Assembly: GCA_028023455.1 (NCBI GenBank) | Contig: JAQFVV010006197.1 | Span: 18,721,254-18,785,253, forward strand | Reading direction: 5' to 3' | DNA: 64,000 nt | DNA from: Epiperipatus broadwayi | Lineage: Eukaryota > Onychophora > Udeonychophora > Euonychophora > Peripatidae | In this document: positions 24,101 to 35,039 of the stretch, in pieces | Position numbering within the stretch: position 1 is the first letter of the stretch | Layout: each line of letters starts with the position of its first letter | Notes under the pieces: model-generated | What the model saw: only the letters and a program-made list of their open reading frames with translations | Told to the model about the DNA's origin: nothing | Database searches by the model: none | Translations under genes and position numbers: made by a program

Positions 24101-25435
24101 TTCATTATCACTGATAATAAAGAATCCGATTTTTTTAAAACTTTAATTATTTTTTTTAATTATTAAACTTTAATTATTGAACTAAAGTTTTTATAATTTA
24201 GTATACAAAATATATCACTTCTTAATGCTTGCTTTATAAACTATTTTAAAAACCATTGAAAGTCAAGTTTGAAATTAATACTCGTTCATGCTATTCATTT
24301 CATATTTATTGCTACTTCAATAATAGAATGTTAGATCTGAGACTAAAGGTTAGTGAATGATTTTCAGCTGAGTAAACCCCCCACCACCACCACCCAAGAA
24401 ACTCCACTGGTGAATTAAATAAAACTGCTGTTCTCTACCTATCACTTGGATGCTCTAATATCATATGTTCATAGAAGCAACTTAACCATATGATCATAAA
24501 TATTTTAACTACATCAGATTTTCCACCTTCAGTAATAAACTTTCCTCTAATAACATTGTGTGCAAGCACTATCAGGATGAATAAACTTTGGTTGATAACC
24601 CATTTTACTATTAAATAATGCCATAAATCTTTTTTGATTAACTAAGTTAGATGTCTCAATTAAAGCAATACAGTATATTAATCAACTTTTCCGGCCTTTT
24701 ATATATATATATTTCTTCTGGCTAACAATAGCAAAGTCTGCAGTGCTTATTAATTTTCCAAAAGCATTGAATCTCTGGCAGTCATTCATATATGATTGGA
24801 AACAATTAGTTCAATAAAAGCTTTGAAAATATTTGAAACTAAAATCATTGAAAGCTCTTTTGCTGTAGTTGATTACAAAGACATTCCATATAATTATGTC
24901 GATTTTATCCCTTTTAATTTGTATATAAGAATAACTTCGCAGATCTTATATTTTCTACAAAATTTCAATAGCATTGGAACTAACATTTCATCATCATATT
25001 CTAAAAATTTTCCAAATATACCAACAAAATATGTATTCCTTTTATTTTAAGATTATAAATAGCTGTTTTAACTTTTCATATTGTTCATATGTAAATAAAC
25101 TGCTAAGTTGTACTATCATTGGAATCAGACAACTAGAATACTTCAAAAAAAAAAAAAAAAAATTCAGTGATTTAATAGGATTGCTGTATAGTTTTATAGT
25201 TTCAGGTGTCAAAAAAAACAAAACTAGAATGATTAAAATAAACAAATGATTGTATCTTCCTGGCAGTTTTAATCCATCAATCAGTTTTGAGTCTTTATAT
25301 CAGTTTCATTTGAACTTTTGAGTTTTAATTTCTATACTGATTTTAAAATATCTCATTCATTTCATTGTTCTATTTAAAAAGGTATTACACTTTTTTTTAT
25401 GAATCAAGCAATCAAATTTAAACAACACCACGAAG
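24100..25435. other. AT-rich sequence, possibly more of the same LINE debris
   Basis: The part at 24500-24620 matches 22915-22985 weakly. An 18-base A run lies at 25146-25162. The overlapping small ORFs here show no conserved motif. Confidence 0.3.
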
Positions 25436-25445
25436 CAATCAGGAG

Positions 25446-25562
25446 TTTTTTTTTTTTTTTTTCATATGTCATAGCATCGGTCGGGACGCGAACCCACAAC
25501 CGTCTGCAACCAACTACTTGCTTGCATGGCGGCTGCGATACCTCTCGGCTAACAACGCAAGA
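25446..25562 (-). mobile_element. tRNA-derived SINE with target duplication
   Basis: The minus strand reads tRNA-like: box A-type TTAGCCGAGAGGTATCG, box B-type GTGGGTTCGCGTCCCGACC, then GATGCTATGACA and a tail of about 17 A. Perfect 10-bp direct repeats CAATCAGGAG flank it at 25436-25445 and 25563-25572. This is the best preserved SINE in the window; its internal boxes look able to direct RNA polymerase III. Confidence 0.9.
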
Positions 25563-25842
25563 CAATCAGGAGTGTTTTAAAACAAAAATTACTCATATCA
25601 GCAGAACACTCCTTAAAATAATTTCAAGCCTCAGTAATATAGCAAGTTGAAAATTTAATTTGAGAATTTTATTGTTTTATTGAAATGTAGCAGCTAGTTG
25701 CAGATGTTTCTAGAATAAATTCTGTTAGCATTTTAATCTGAAGTTTACTAAACAATGACATATTTAACAATTTAACCAATCAATGATTAATTCCACAATA
25801 TGAAGCAATAAATGCTCTACAATAATTTCTTATACCCCTTGA

Positions 25843-26700
25843 GATCCGTCACCTACTGCACATAAATTCGCAGGGCTCAATGCGTTTTTATTTAGAAATC
25901 AAAATTTATGTAAATTTGAAGCCGATAGAAAGACCAACATCGCAATTTATATAAAAGATTTGCTTAGCTTAGGTTTCAGCTACAGATCAATTGCAAAGAA
26001 AATTAAGCAATTTCACAGTAAACTAATAGCTAACCACAAAAATAAGGATAAGCCTCAAATTACCCTCCCTTATATTCCCAAAGTATCACAACAGATAATA
26101 AAGACTTTAACTGAGGAATTTAAAGTTGGTTTTCGTACTCCCCCTAATTCTAACAGACTCATTAATAATTCAAAGGATAGAACAGACCCATCTCAAACAC
26201 CCCAGGTGATTTACAGCATGTCATGTCCACAGGCCGGATGCAAAGCCATATACTATGGGGAAACTAAGGCCACTGTTCACAACAGAGCTGCTCAACACTT
26301 GTATACCTATAGAAGAGCAAAAAAGAACAGCGATAACTTTTCAATATTTCTGGAACATGAAAAGCAGACTGGCCATGTGTTCGAACCAGGCAACCCCAGG
26401 ATTGTATGCCCTGAAACCAACGACTGTAAAAGAAAGATCAAAGAGGCGTACTTTATTGTTTGCGACAACAATTCTATCAATAGACGCGACACGTGTTTTT
26501 CCATTTCAAAAAAATGGTCAAACTGATTTGCATTTACATTTGCATATTTGTTATTTAATAACACTACGTAAAGATTTATTACTTTCGTCGGCCATGAATA
26601 TGAGGGCAAACCTCGAAAGCGCTTGGCCCAGTTAATAGTTTTAAGCGAAATTTGTTTTGTTTATTTGGAAGCTTCTTCGTCAGCGAGTAAATCGTTTTTA
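25843..26700 (+). pseudogene. Penelope-like element 3' part: GIY-YIG endonuclease and tail
   Basis: The frame is open from 25843 (TGA at 25840) to 26526; no ATG starts it, so it is the 3' end of a longer ORF. It carries the PLE linker and GIY-YIG endonuclease: VIYSMSCPQAGC (GIY-like), YYGETKATVHNR (YIG-like with catalytic Arg), H-rich and KIKEAYFI then NSINRRDTCFSISKKW. The GIY-YIG domain cuts DNA for insertion. After the stop a conserved tail follows (GCATATTTGTTATTTAATAAC; CGAAAGCGCTTGG) that recurs at 28920, 34837 (inverted) and 42180. The N-terminal reverse transcriptase is missing, as in 5'-truncated copies. Confidence 0.85.
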
Positions 26701-28387
26701 GGCTATACACAGTAATAAAAAGACAATTCATAACGTGTCACTGTGATGATAATGAATGCATACAAATTCTTTAATAGTAACCTTTCTGCTTGAATAAAAT
26801 GTTCAATCTGAATGTTGTATAAAGATTCCATAGCAACAGATTGATGGAGTTCTTACCATTATTTTCAATAACTTAAAATTTTTAAAATACATCGTTATAA
26901 CAAAAAAAATTTTATCATCCATTCATCGATTTATCAGGATTAAATGTATTTAGATCGTTGATTATTTTCAAAGTGGAAAACATTTAAAGTGGCAACAATC
27001 AGCAAATGTTTTTTGAAATTTTAACATCATTTAAAATCTCTACACGAATTCCATACTATAGTATTGATTAACAACAAAAAAATCATTTTTTCACTTCCAT
27101 ACCAAATATTGGTTAACAAAAAAAAATCCAATTTTTTTCCATTCATAGTATATATGCAATGTGTACATATAGAAGTACACAAATGTATACTTAAATATGC
27201 ATATATGGTGGCAATTTTGATATCCATAAACAGAATGGATTGATTTTATAATGATTAAGATAAATTTATTTTACATTAACTTCTTTTAATCAATCAATAA
27301 TTCTACAAATTATTAATAGAGAACCAATCACGATTTTCTTTTGTTGAACCTAAGAACAATTTTTTCTATATTATAAACATGCTCCTAAAGATAAACATTT
27401 AGAGTTTTATAAAAATACTCGGCTTGAAAATTAAAATCGCTGTTTCCAGCTCTTATTAAGAAGTTATCTAGCAGATAGTTAGAAAAAAACTATCACATAT
27501 GACATATGGACTAATAACCTTGGAGCATACTAATCTATTATCTGAATAACAATTTGTAACTATAAGTTGAATCACAAAATACTGATTTCTCTTATATTTA
27601 TACTCCTATCACATAATCCTTAATATCCTTGCTTTAATATGAATGCATACTTTTTACACAATATTTTTTTTGATTAAAGAAAAGATTGCTAGAGATAATT
27701 CCCAAAACAGTTTATGGTTATAATATTTTTGACAATTCATAAAATAATGTTAAATTAATACACTCAGAAACATTGGAAATCCTCTTCACCTAATAAGATA
27801 AAAGCTCTATAGACTAAATAGCCAAATATGGTTTTAATCATTGTCCACATGTTCGTAAATTAAACAAACTTATATGTGTTTGAATTGACTAATACCATCA
27901 TATATGTGATATACATGATCAGATTAATGTAAATGGGCCACTACTATGATTTCTGGAATGGGAAATTATATGTCTTCAATTTCTGGTGATAACTAATGTC
28001 TTAATGTAATTGATATGAAATTGTTTTTTGTTTATATATACAAATGTAACCTCTGATTTTGTTGACTGGTCCCCTTTGAGATTGATATGTAAATGTCCTT
28101 CTTTTTGTAAATGATTCTTATGGTTTGTGAATAAAATTTCTTTTTGAAAGATAATCTACAGAATATTTTTACTATTTAAAAGTAGTCTACAGACTTTATT
28201 TTAATAACTAAGGCTCCCAAAACTCGAATGCTTTATAAGGTTGAAAGATAGATTCTTATGAATTTGAGAAGCTGAATGAATGACTTATGTGATTATACAA
28301 ATTTAGATTCAACATTATATTAATAAGTTGCTTCTGCATTTAACAAATGTAAGTAATTCAGAATAACATCACAACTACTTAAGTAAA
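26701..28387. other. AT-rich spacer with a LINE-like 3' end
   Basis: Mostly featureless. At 28020-28150 a less AT-rich stretch ends in GTGAATAAAATTTC, similar to the end of LINE-A (AATAAATTTCTTG), so a short 5'-truncated LINE tail may be present. Confidence 0.3.
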
Positions 28388-28555
28388 TTGTATTTATATG
28401 TTGGATTATTTCCATCATCTAACATTAAATAGTGAATGTCATTAGAAAAAAAAAATTAATCTTTAAAATTTCCAATTATCTTCAACTGTTAGTAATAGAA
28501 GACAGGTTAGTATGTGCACACCCTTTTAAGTGGTATTATTTTTATCTCTTCTTCA
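28388..28555 (+). repeat. Single arm of palindromic family P
   Basis: Matches the left half of the palindrome at 38174-38450, including TTGTATTTATATGTTGGA, the CATCATCTAA segment and TTCAACTGTTAGTAATAG. The inverted second arm is absent, so family P exists in single-arm and double-arm forms. Confidence 0.7.
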
Positions 28556-28802
28556 GGTATTGCTGTCCTGAACAATGACAATAGTAGCATGGAAATCGAA
28601 CTTGGATTTTTGAATATGAATTTTAAAATAACATTTTAACCAAATGAGCCATTCTTCTAAAGGCAATGGTCAGTAGAAATTTCATAAACTTATTTATGAG
28701 GTTCCTTCTGATTTTTCTTCACTTTTTCCTAAGAACAATATTAATTAATAGCTTTCAGATAATATGTGTGATCATAAATATTACTAAATTCACCACTTCC
28801 TG

Positions 28803-29060
28803 AGAAAAAAGGCATCAAACAGAAAATTAGGGAGGCATACTTTATTGCTGGTAACAATAACTCTATCAATAGATGCAATGCCTGCTTCGATATCTCCAAA
28901 CACTGGACAATCTAAATAATTTTCATGTATTTTGCATATTTCCATTATCTCCCTGTTCTGCACTGCTCAGTATTGGTATGACTATGAGGCAACCTGCCTC
29001 AAAAGTGCTAAGCATTTAATATTTTTGCACTTTTTATAGCTTCTCTTTCAAGCACTTCAC
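28803..29060 (+). pseudogene. Penelope-like endonuclease C-terminal fragment and tail
   Basis: The short frame gives IKQKIREAYFIAGNNNSINR then CNACFDISKHWTI, matching the end of the PLE frame at 25843-26526. The post-stop tail with CATGTATTTTGCATATTTCC and AAAAGTGCTAAGC follows, so it is an extreme 5' truncation of the same family. Confidence 0.8.
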
Positions 29061-29789
29061 ACGCTTTTAATTTTATTTACTATAATATATAAATGTAATT
29101 TATCCACTTTACTTTGAATATTGGCAAAAAAAATTATATACACAGGAGGAACCCAAATTAACCTGAATTTTGTAATAAAATTGGATATTTATTTTTAGGT
29201 CTTACAAATTGAATCGTTTTAAAAAGTATAGTCTATCTAATGCAATGCACCAGTTTGGCACTTTTTGAAGTAATCTGGAAACACTTGCAAAATGTTGCAT
29301 TTTAACACCTCTACACCCACCCCCATTCTAAATCCACAAAAAAGAGAGATTTTTTCATTTGAGAAATTTTTAAAAAAAATCACCCAAATTGGAAGTGAGA
29401 TCGAGCTAATACAGCTGATAGATAAATTGGTTTATGCTGAATTTAATTAAAAAGTGTTTCATACTCAAGGCTTTGGGAGATAACACTTTGTTGGAGTGGA
29501 GCTTGCATTCTTTTCTTTTTCATAAAACAGGATATTTATATTTTGAGGCATTACATAAATGTTTCATAACTTGCAGCTAAAACACTTGACTGTTATGAAC
29601 TAAATTTGAGCGAAAAACTCTATTCGCATAAAAAAAATCAGTGTTGTTTTGACTTTGAACTTTCACTTGTGACCACTTTTAAACCACTCATAAACTTGTG
29701 TTTTTATGAGATCAGTTTGCTTATACATTCTTCAAGCATTATAACTTTTTCTTATCATTTTCTGTAAATGAAAACAGAATTTCATATTA
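29061..29789. other. Spacer, nothing recognised
   Basis: No coding frame or named repeat. Confidence 0.35.
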
Positions 29790-29903
29790 ATAAAAGTACC
29801 AAATTCTCCATACAGTAGTGCCCCAAGTGCAAGTCTTTGTAATCAATGGATGTACGAAGATTTGTACATAAAATCCCTAACCAATGCATATTCATCCAAC
29901 AAT

Positions 29904-29941
29904 CCCAGATTAGTTTCTACCTTGTAGCTTTCATCAGTAAG
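29904..29941 (-). ncRNA. Hammerhead ribozyme B1 (degenerate)
   Basis: Minus strand: CTGATGA core, 13-nt stem-loop II region, GAAA, a two-pair helix III region CTAATC, then TGGG. Helix I would pair CTTA with TGGG (two wobbles). One helix III pair and helix II are mismatched, so activity is doubtful. Core spacing from the B2 core is 421 bp. Confidence 0.55.
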
Positions 29942-30324
29942 AAGCCTTAGGTTTGAGAGCACTGCACCTCATTTTAGGATCCAAGGCAACCCTCCAGCAG
30001 CCACCTTTTACCTATTTGATTAATTATAAAGCTAGGAGGCCAAGATGAAAACACCATAATGGTTTTCAACCCAAACTCTTTAAAGTCATATAGATCTAAA
30101 ATGAGTTCAGCATCCATACATTTTGGTGTCTTTGGTCACCATTATCCTATGGTCAGGATGGGTATAAAAACATCAAATGGTCATCATTTTATATGCTTAC
30201 ACATGCTGTTAATAATACCAAACTCTCCATACAGTAGAGCCACCAAGTACAACCCTTTGTAAATCAATAGATGCAGGAAATTTTGCACATAAAATCCCTA
30301 TCAAGTGCCTACTTATCCAATATC

Positions 30325-30362
30325 CCTAGACTAGTTTCCAGCTTGTGGTTTCCATAAGTGAA
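30325..30362 (-). ncRNA. Hammerhead ribozyme B2 (core mutated)
   Basis: Helix II is best preserved here (AGC, loop, GCT), followed by GAAACTAGTC with an intact helix III, but the core reads CTTATGG instead of CTGATGA, which should abolish cleavage. It shows the ancestral form of the unit. Confidence 0.55.
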
Positions 30363-30568
30363 GAGTCTTGGATTTGAAAGCACTGCACTTAGGATAATGA
30401 TGACTGTGGTTTTTAAATTCCAATCTATATGACTATGCAAGAAAATGAGCTTGGCTTGGATCTTGGGCTCCTGGTTTTATAGTTAACCAAATGGGTAAAA
30501 AAAACTAGCTGCTGAAGGATTGCATTGGATTCTAAAGGATCTAGGTGCAGTGCTCTCAAATCTAAGAT

Positions 30569-30610
30569 CCCTCACTGATGAAAGTCACAATCAAGAAACT
30601 AGTTTGGGGG
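30569..30610 (+). ncRNA. Hammerhead ribozyme B3
   Basis: Type I hammerhead layout: helix I 5' strand CCCTCA, core CTGATGA (30575-30581), loop II region, GAAA (30595-30598), a two-pair helix III with UA loop (A-C, UA, G-U), cleavable U-U, then TGGGGG. Helix I pairs over six positions with one wobble. Helix II is decayed compared with unit B2. Very short helix III is typical of ribozymes in Penelope-like elements. Confidence 0.65.
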
Positions 30611-30974
30611 TGTTGAATGAGTATACATTAGATAGGGATTTTAGAAACAAACCTTTCTGCATCAATTGATCACAAAGTCTTGCACTTGGTGGCACTACTG
30701 TATAGAGAGTTTGGTACTCTTAATAATAGCGTGGGTAAGCATATGAAATGGTGATCATTTCATATTGCCAAATTTTTCAGTCAATAAAAAAAAATTGACA
30801 AATATGCAAAATGCATGTTACAAAAAAGGGTGCTATGTGGCACCATGATTTCACATAATGGTGTCACTTGGCATATTGATGCAGAAGAGTTCCAGCAAGA
30901 TGCATGCATTAGCAGAAATACACACTACAACAGGCACACAAACCAGAGAATGATCCCAGTTATTTTGGGGTCCC

Positions 30975-31125
30975 CATTGTATGTATACATAATCTTGTTT
31001 CATCTGTACTGCAATCTTCTTCAGAGCCACACCTATTTTAATTTCCTAAAACTAAATAAGAATGGCTCTGAAGAAGACTGCAGAACAGTCCAAATATAAG
31101 ATTATGCGGACATATATACAACAAC
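30975..31125. repeat. Short palindrome with two hammerhead-like motifs (family E)
   Basis: Arms of about 60 bp and a loop of about 35 bp. Each arm has CTGAAGA (31068-31074 plus; 31018-31024 minus) followed by a stem-loop: on plus GACTG-CAGAA-CAGTC pairs perfectly but GAAA is lost; on minus GAAA is present (30998-31001) but the stem is mismatched. Helices I and III are not convincing. It lies just past the 3' end of the minus-strand PLE, where such motifs are known to occur. Confidence 0.5.
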
Positions 31126-31319
31126 AAATTTTTTTTTTGCTTTAAAGTGTTCAGAGTAAGGTTGATAAATTGCATGTATGATTATAATAAGTTGAATTAT
31201 GAGATTATTTGCCATTGTCATGTGAATAGCTTTTTGAATTTTCTTCTATGCACCTTTTTCTCTCTATCTAATATGTTTGTATTTTCCTAACCAACATAAG
31301 TTCATTAATACGTACATGA

Positions 31320-32530
31320 TCTGCTATTTTAAACACATTTGTTTTCTTTATTTTAATCATCAGTTCATGATTTTTTTAATTGCTTCTCAATGGAGCAACT
31401 GGTCTCACCAATATTCATCCTTACACATTAACATGGTATTTCATAGATGCCATCTTTGTTTTTCAGCATTTCAAATTTAGACTTTGTTGATATTATAATT
31501 TCCTCATAGTATGGTATGGTTCTGAAATGCTGACCTGGTGTTATAATGATTTCAAATTTTCTTATATTTATGGACACCCTAGAGTATCAATATTTTTTTT
31601 ATTTGGATGATTTTGTTGTTATCTCTTTAAGATTTTCTTAATAATAGTTGATGGATAATCATTCCTTCATGAGAGTTTGTTTTAGGCTGATCTTTTTTTT
31701 GAAATCAATGATTTCTGAACATACTCATGTTGTTTTATTGCATAGTGATAGTATAATTCCATGTTTTATTTCTAGTGTAATTGGATATAAATGCTAAGTA
31801 TTTTTCTGTATGTGTGGGTTTTTTTGTACACTGTAGTTTTGACTTTGCCATAAGTGAATCAGAAGAACCTCTACAAACACTAATTTTTGTTCTTGTTTTT
31901 GATTCCATTGTGAATTTAATTGAAGGGTGTATGATATTGATGTGTGTTAAGAATGTTTGTATCAGTGATTCACTATATGACCCTGTGACAAATATATTAT
32001 CAACATAGTGAAGCCAAACTTTAAATAGTTATGTAGTAATATTTATGGGAGAATTCTTCCATGCAAATACTGGATCAGAATAAAAGTGGTCAACTATTGC
32101 TATCTCTTGATTTTATTGAAATAATTCATATTGCACTGAAAGTATGTTGCTGTTTTGCAGAATATTAAGTTCTTTATACTATCAATAGAAACTGTTGTTC
32201 TGGTTTGTAAACTATTATCATCATTTAATAATTTCCTTCATCACAGTGTACATTTGTGAATAAACTTTTCACATCAATTTTGCTAGCTTAGCATGGATTC
32301 AATCTTTGACTACAAGCTTTTGCAAACAATTCTTTATTGATGTAGGTGGATTTTTCAAATGCTTAAGCATAGTTAGACTTATCTTCTCTTTGCTTTGGGA
32401 AAACTATTCGTTTCAATAATGACTTCCTATGATTATTATTTCTGATAATAAAATTCTTTTATACATCTAGCCTATTTAGAGGCTTCTGAGTACTCCAGCC
32501 AAAAATCAATGGCTGGATAGTGCAAGAGAT
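31320..32530 (-). pseudogene. Penelope-like element, second lineage (RT and GIY-YIG), decayed
   Basis: Minus-strand scraps in correct order: near 32260 KIDVKSLFTNVHCDE (the SYDVxSLFTNVP block), near 32020 WLHYVDNIFV (the RYVDD catalytic box, second Asp replaced by Asn), SLIQTFLTHINIIHPSIKFTME, then KPTHTEKYLAFISNYTRNK, and near 31450 KNKDGIYEIPC followed by NIGETSCSIEKQLKK, the GIY-YIG start. The wording is closer to the Neptune/Poseidon style than to the copies at 25843 and 35040, so it is a different lineage. Stops and frameshifts abound; the plus-strand ORFs at 31277 and 31781 are shadows. Confidence 0.8.
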
Positions 32531-33352
32531 TAAGAAAAACTTCATCAAAAAGATCAGGTGATTGAAATATGTGCTAAGCCAGAATCTATCTGGTAAAGCA
32601 CATGATTTGCCAACTGTTCACAATAAATCATCAGCTGAAATTTCTATGAAATGCACTCTAAGACTAATCTCAGAACTAAATCTTACATTGAAGAAAAAAA
32701 GTAACAATTTACAGCTACTTCATTGTGTGTATAAAGATATTATATAAATTTACCTATAAAAAAGTTAGAGTCAAATTAATGGCCTGAAGAAGACCATAGA
32801 AGGTGAGAGTCATTTATATTTTGACTACAACTGCTTAGAAGCATCAGGAGAGAATCAATGCAGTTGAATACAATGAGACAATATTATCAATAAATAACAA
32901 TCATGGTCCACTCCTGAAATTTCATTAGCACAACAAACAGAAGTATACTAACTAATAAAAACTTTAAAAAAAACAAAAACAGCCTAATTATTATCCCAAA
33001 AAGTAGCAGGAAAAAAAGCATCTGTTAATAATTTCTGTTAAATGTTTTTTTCAGGAGTGAATGAATTTAGTAAAGTATATTGCTTAAAGGAACACAAAAA
33101 CCAGTTAAACCAACAAAGTCCTGCCTAAGGATAGGAATTAGAAGAATTTATGTTTGTTGTGTATAATTTCTTTGTAATTCAATATTGCAATATATAACAT
33201 CTTTTTTTACAACTCACAGCACACAATGAAAATGAAGGTGAGATAGTAGTAATTGCATGCAAATGTATACACTATCACACAGTTGATGATTACCATATGT
33301 AGTGATAACTGACAGAATATAAATTTGGTAAAAGGGGCAATTACAAATAGTC
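32531..33352. other. Spacer, upstream part possibly belongs to the PLE
   Basis: A CTGAAGA motif with a weak stem at 32775-32805 resembles the family E motif but cannot be folded fully. Nothing else is recognised. Confidence 0.3.
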
Positions 33353-33434
33353 CAATCACATGACCCACCACTCTCCACTCCATCTAATAACACTGATACA
33401 CTTAAACATACATATGTTGAAAAGATAAATAATC

Positions 33435-33478
33435 ACCAATATATGTATTTCATGCTAAACCAGCAATCATCAGTTGGT
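33435..33478 (-). ncRNA. Hammerhead ribozyme A1
   Basis: Minus strand: helix I ACCAA, core CTGATGA, helix II TGCT-GGTTT-AGCA (inside TTGCTGGTTTAGCAT), GAAA, helix III A-U-A/U-A-U with a two-base CA loop, cleavage after UA between 33440 and 33439, then TTGGT closing helix I with five perfect pairs. The usual G-C pair at the base of helix II is a U-U mismatch. Confidence 0.8.
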
Positions 33479-33905
33479 CCAGATTATCATCTCTACACAT
33501 ATATACTATAAGTGCTCAGATATATATTAAGATAGACAATCCTCATACTTTAATGGACAGGCTTCAATCTACTCCACACTCCAATTCTTCAACCGTCCAT
33601 CCAATTGAAAATCTGATGATGGAATGCTCAAAGGCCACCCTGAGGCCGAGATTATTGTCACACCCATGTTGACCCAAGGTCAATCTGAACCCCACATGTA
33701 CAGGACATAATCCATTAAATACATATGCAAGGATGGGCAGACATCTCTATAATGTAATAACTGAAACATAGGCTTATTTATACCTGTGTCTATATATATG
33801 TAATATTAGGGTATGAGCACAGACTTTCACACGACCCACCACTCTCCACTCCATCTAATAACACTGATACACTTAGACATACATATGTTGAAAAGATAAA
33901 TAATC

Positions 33906-33949
33906 ACCAATATTCGTATTTCATGCTAAACCAGCAATCATCAGTTGGT
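33906..33949 (-). ncRNA. Hammerhead ribozyme A2
   Basis: Same fold as A1, 471 bp away in the same orientation; the predicted cut lies between 33911 and 33910. One helix III pair is lost (loop CG with an A-A mismatch), the other helices are identical. A transcript through A2 and A1 would release a 471-nt monomer. Confidence 0.8.
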
Positions 33950-34127
33950 CCAGATTATCATCTCTACACATATATACTATAAGTGCTCAGATATATATTA
34001 AGATAGACAATCCTCATACTTTAATGGACAGGCTTCAATCTACTCCACACTCCAACTCTTCAACCGTCCATCCAATTAATATATATCTGAGCACTTATAG
34101 TATATATGTGTAGAGATGATAATCTGG

Positions 34128-34171
34128 ACCAACTGATGATTGCTGGTTTAGCATGAAATATGTATATTGGT
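34128..34171 (+). ncRNA. Hammerhead ribozyme A3 (inverted copy)
   Basis: Plus strand: helix I ACCAA (34128-34132), core CTGATGA (34133-34139), helix II with TGCT/AGCA, GAAA (34155-34158), helix III A-U-A/U-A-U with UG loop, cleavage after UA at 34166, TTGGT (34167-34171). All three helices pair apart from the U-U at the base of helix II. Confidence 0.8.
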
Positions 34172-34829
34172 GATTATTTATCTTTTCAACATATGTATGT
34201 TTAAGTGTATCAGTGTTATTAGATGGAGTGGAGAGTGGTGGGTCGTGTGAAAGTCTGTGCTCATACCCTAATATTACATATATATAGACACATGTATAAA
34301 TAAGCCTATGTTTCAGTTATTAAATAGTCCAATATAGAATTCATATGTTGATATATGCTATTTATTGTGTAGTCAATAGGTAATGATGTCTACAAGACAC
34401 AAAACTGGGAAGATTATTATTGCAGTTCTCCCTGACGTAAATGAATTTGTTTCATTATATTGTATATAAAACCAAACTCATGTATGATATGAGAGATTTA
34501 CTATTATATTTGTAAAATAAAATGCTTTATCATAACAAATGGTTTTGTATTTATTACTACACAGCAGAGCATTACATTCGGCTGTTTTTCATTTCATCAT
34601 GTTCGTAGTCAATTGGTTTTTTTTCTATATTGTTGCAATTTAAGCATAAAAATCGGTAAAAAGTATTCTTCTTAAAAATGCACTTTTGCAATGTATATAT
34701 GAAATATCTTTAAAATTATCAAATTTAGCACATGTTGACTGATTCTTATTTATACCATTAATTAAAAACAGAAATTCTTATTTATACCATTAATTAAAAA
34801 CAGACAGTGAAGCTTTAAATTTAATAGTA

Positions 34830-34945
34830 TATTAAGCAAAGCGCTTTCGGGTATTCCCTTATTCATAGCTGGGCGTGCAGTGAGAAAATATCTATGCTGC
34901 ATATGATATGCAAATATATGTAAATTTAAATGCATCAGTTATTAC
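34830..34945 (-). mobile_element. Penelope-like tail segment, inverted
   Basis: The reverse complement contains the post-stop tail of the PLE family at 25843 (TTTGCATAT, CGAAAGCGCTTTGC). It lies 5' of and opposite to the RT fragment at 35040. Inverted partial terminal repeats next to the 5' end are a known habit of Penelope elements. Confidence 0.6.
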
Positions 34946-35039
34946 TAAATTAAAATTTGAATGCTTAAATGATTTCAACTACAAACTCAACAGAGAGAGA
35001 TTTGTATCTAATATACTCGGCACAAACTAGATAAAATTT

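Larger units (their letters stand above)
29790..30770. repeat. Hammerhead repeat family B: two tandem minus units plus one inverted unit
   Basis: A unit of about 420 bp occurs on the minus strand at about 29790-30210 and again at about 30210-30480, then in inverted orientation to about 30770. Markers are CTCCATACAGTAG at 29806 and 30225 and its complement near 30690. Each unit holds a hammerhead-like core (separate entries). The D2 and D3 arms make a palindrome of nearly 600 bp. The locus lies just beyond the 3' side of the minus-strand PLE at 31320-32530. Confidence 0.75.
33353..34325. repeat. Hammerhead repeat family A: two tandem minus units plus one inverted plus unit
   Basis: Two head-to-tail minus-strand units (starts near 34076 and 33604, period 471-472 bp) are followed by an inverted unit at 34077-34323. 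The shared segment includes ACCCACCACTCTCCACTCCA at 33362 and 33836 and its complement near 34210. All three carry an intact-looking hammerhead motif. Identity between units is high, so amplification is recent. The arrangement of tandem ribozyme monomers is that of animal retrozymes, whose RNA is cut to unit length and circularised. There is no ORF. Confidence 0.85.

Noticed and set aside
32770-32810. CTGAAGA with a short stem and GAGA near the PLE
   Set aside because: Lacks GAAA, and helices I and III do not form; mentioned only as spacer content.
33610-33640. CTGATGATGG string at 33613 within the family A spacer
   Set aside because: No GAAA and no helix II; not a second ribozyme.
33353-34325. 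CRISPR array
   Set aside because: Repeats are hundreds of bases long, inverted in part, and the genome is eukaryotic.
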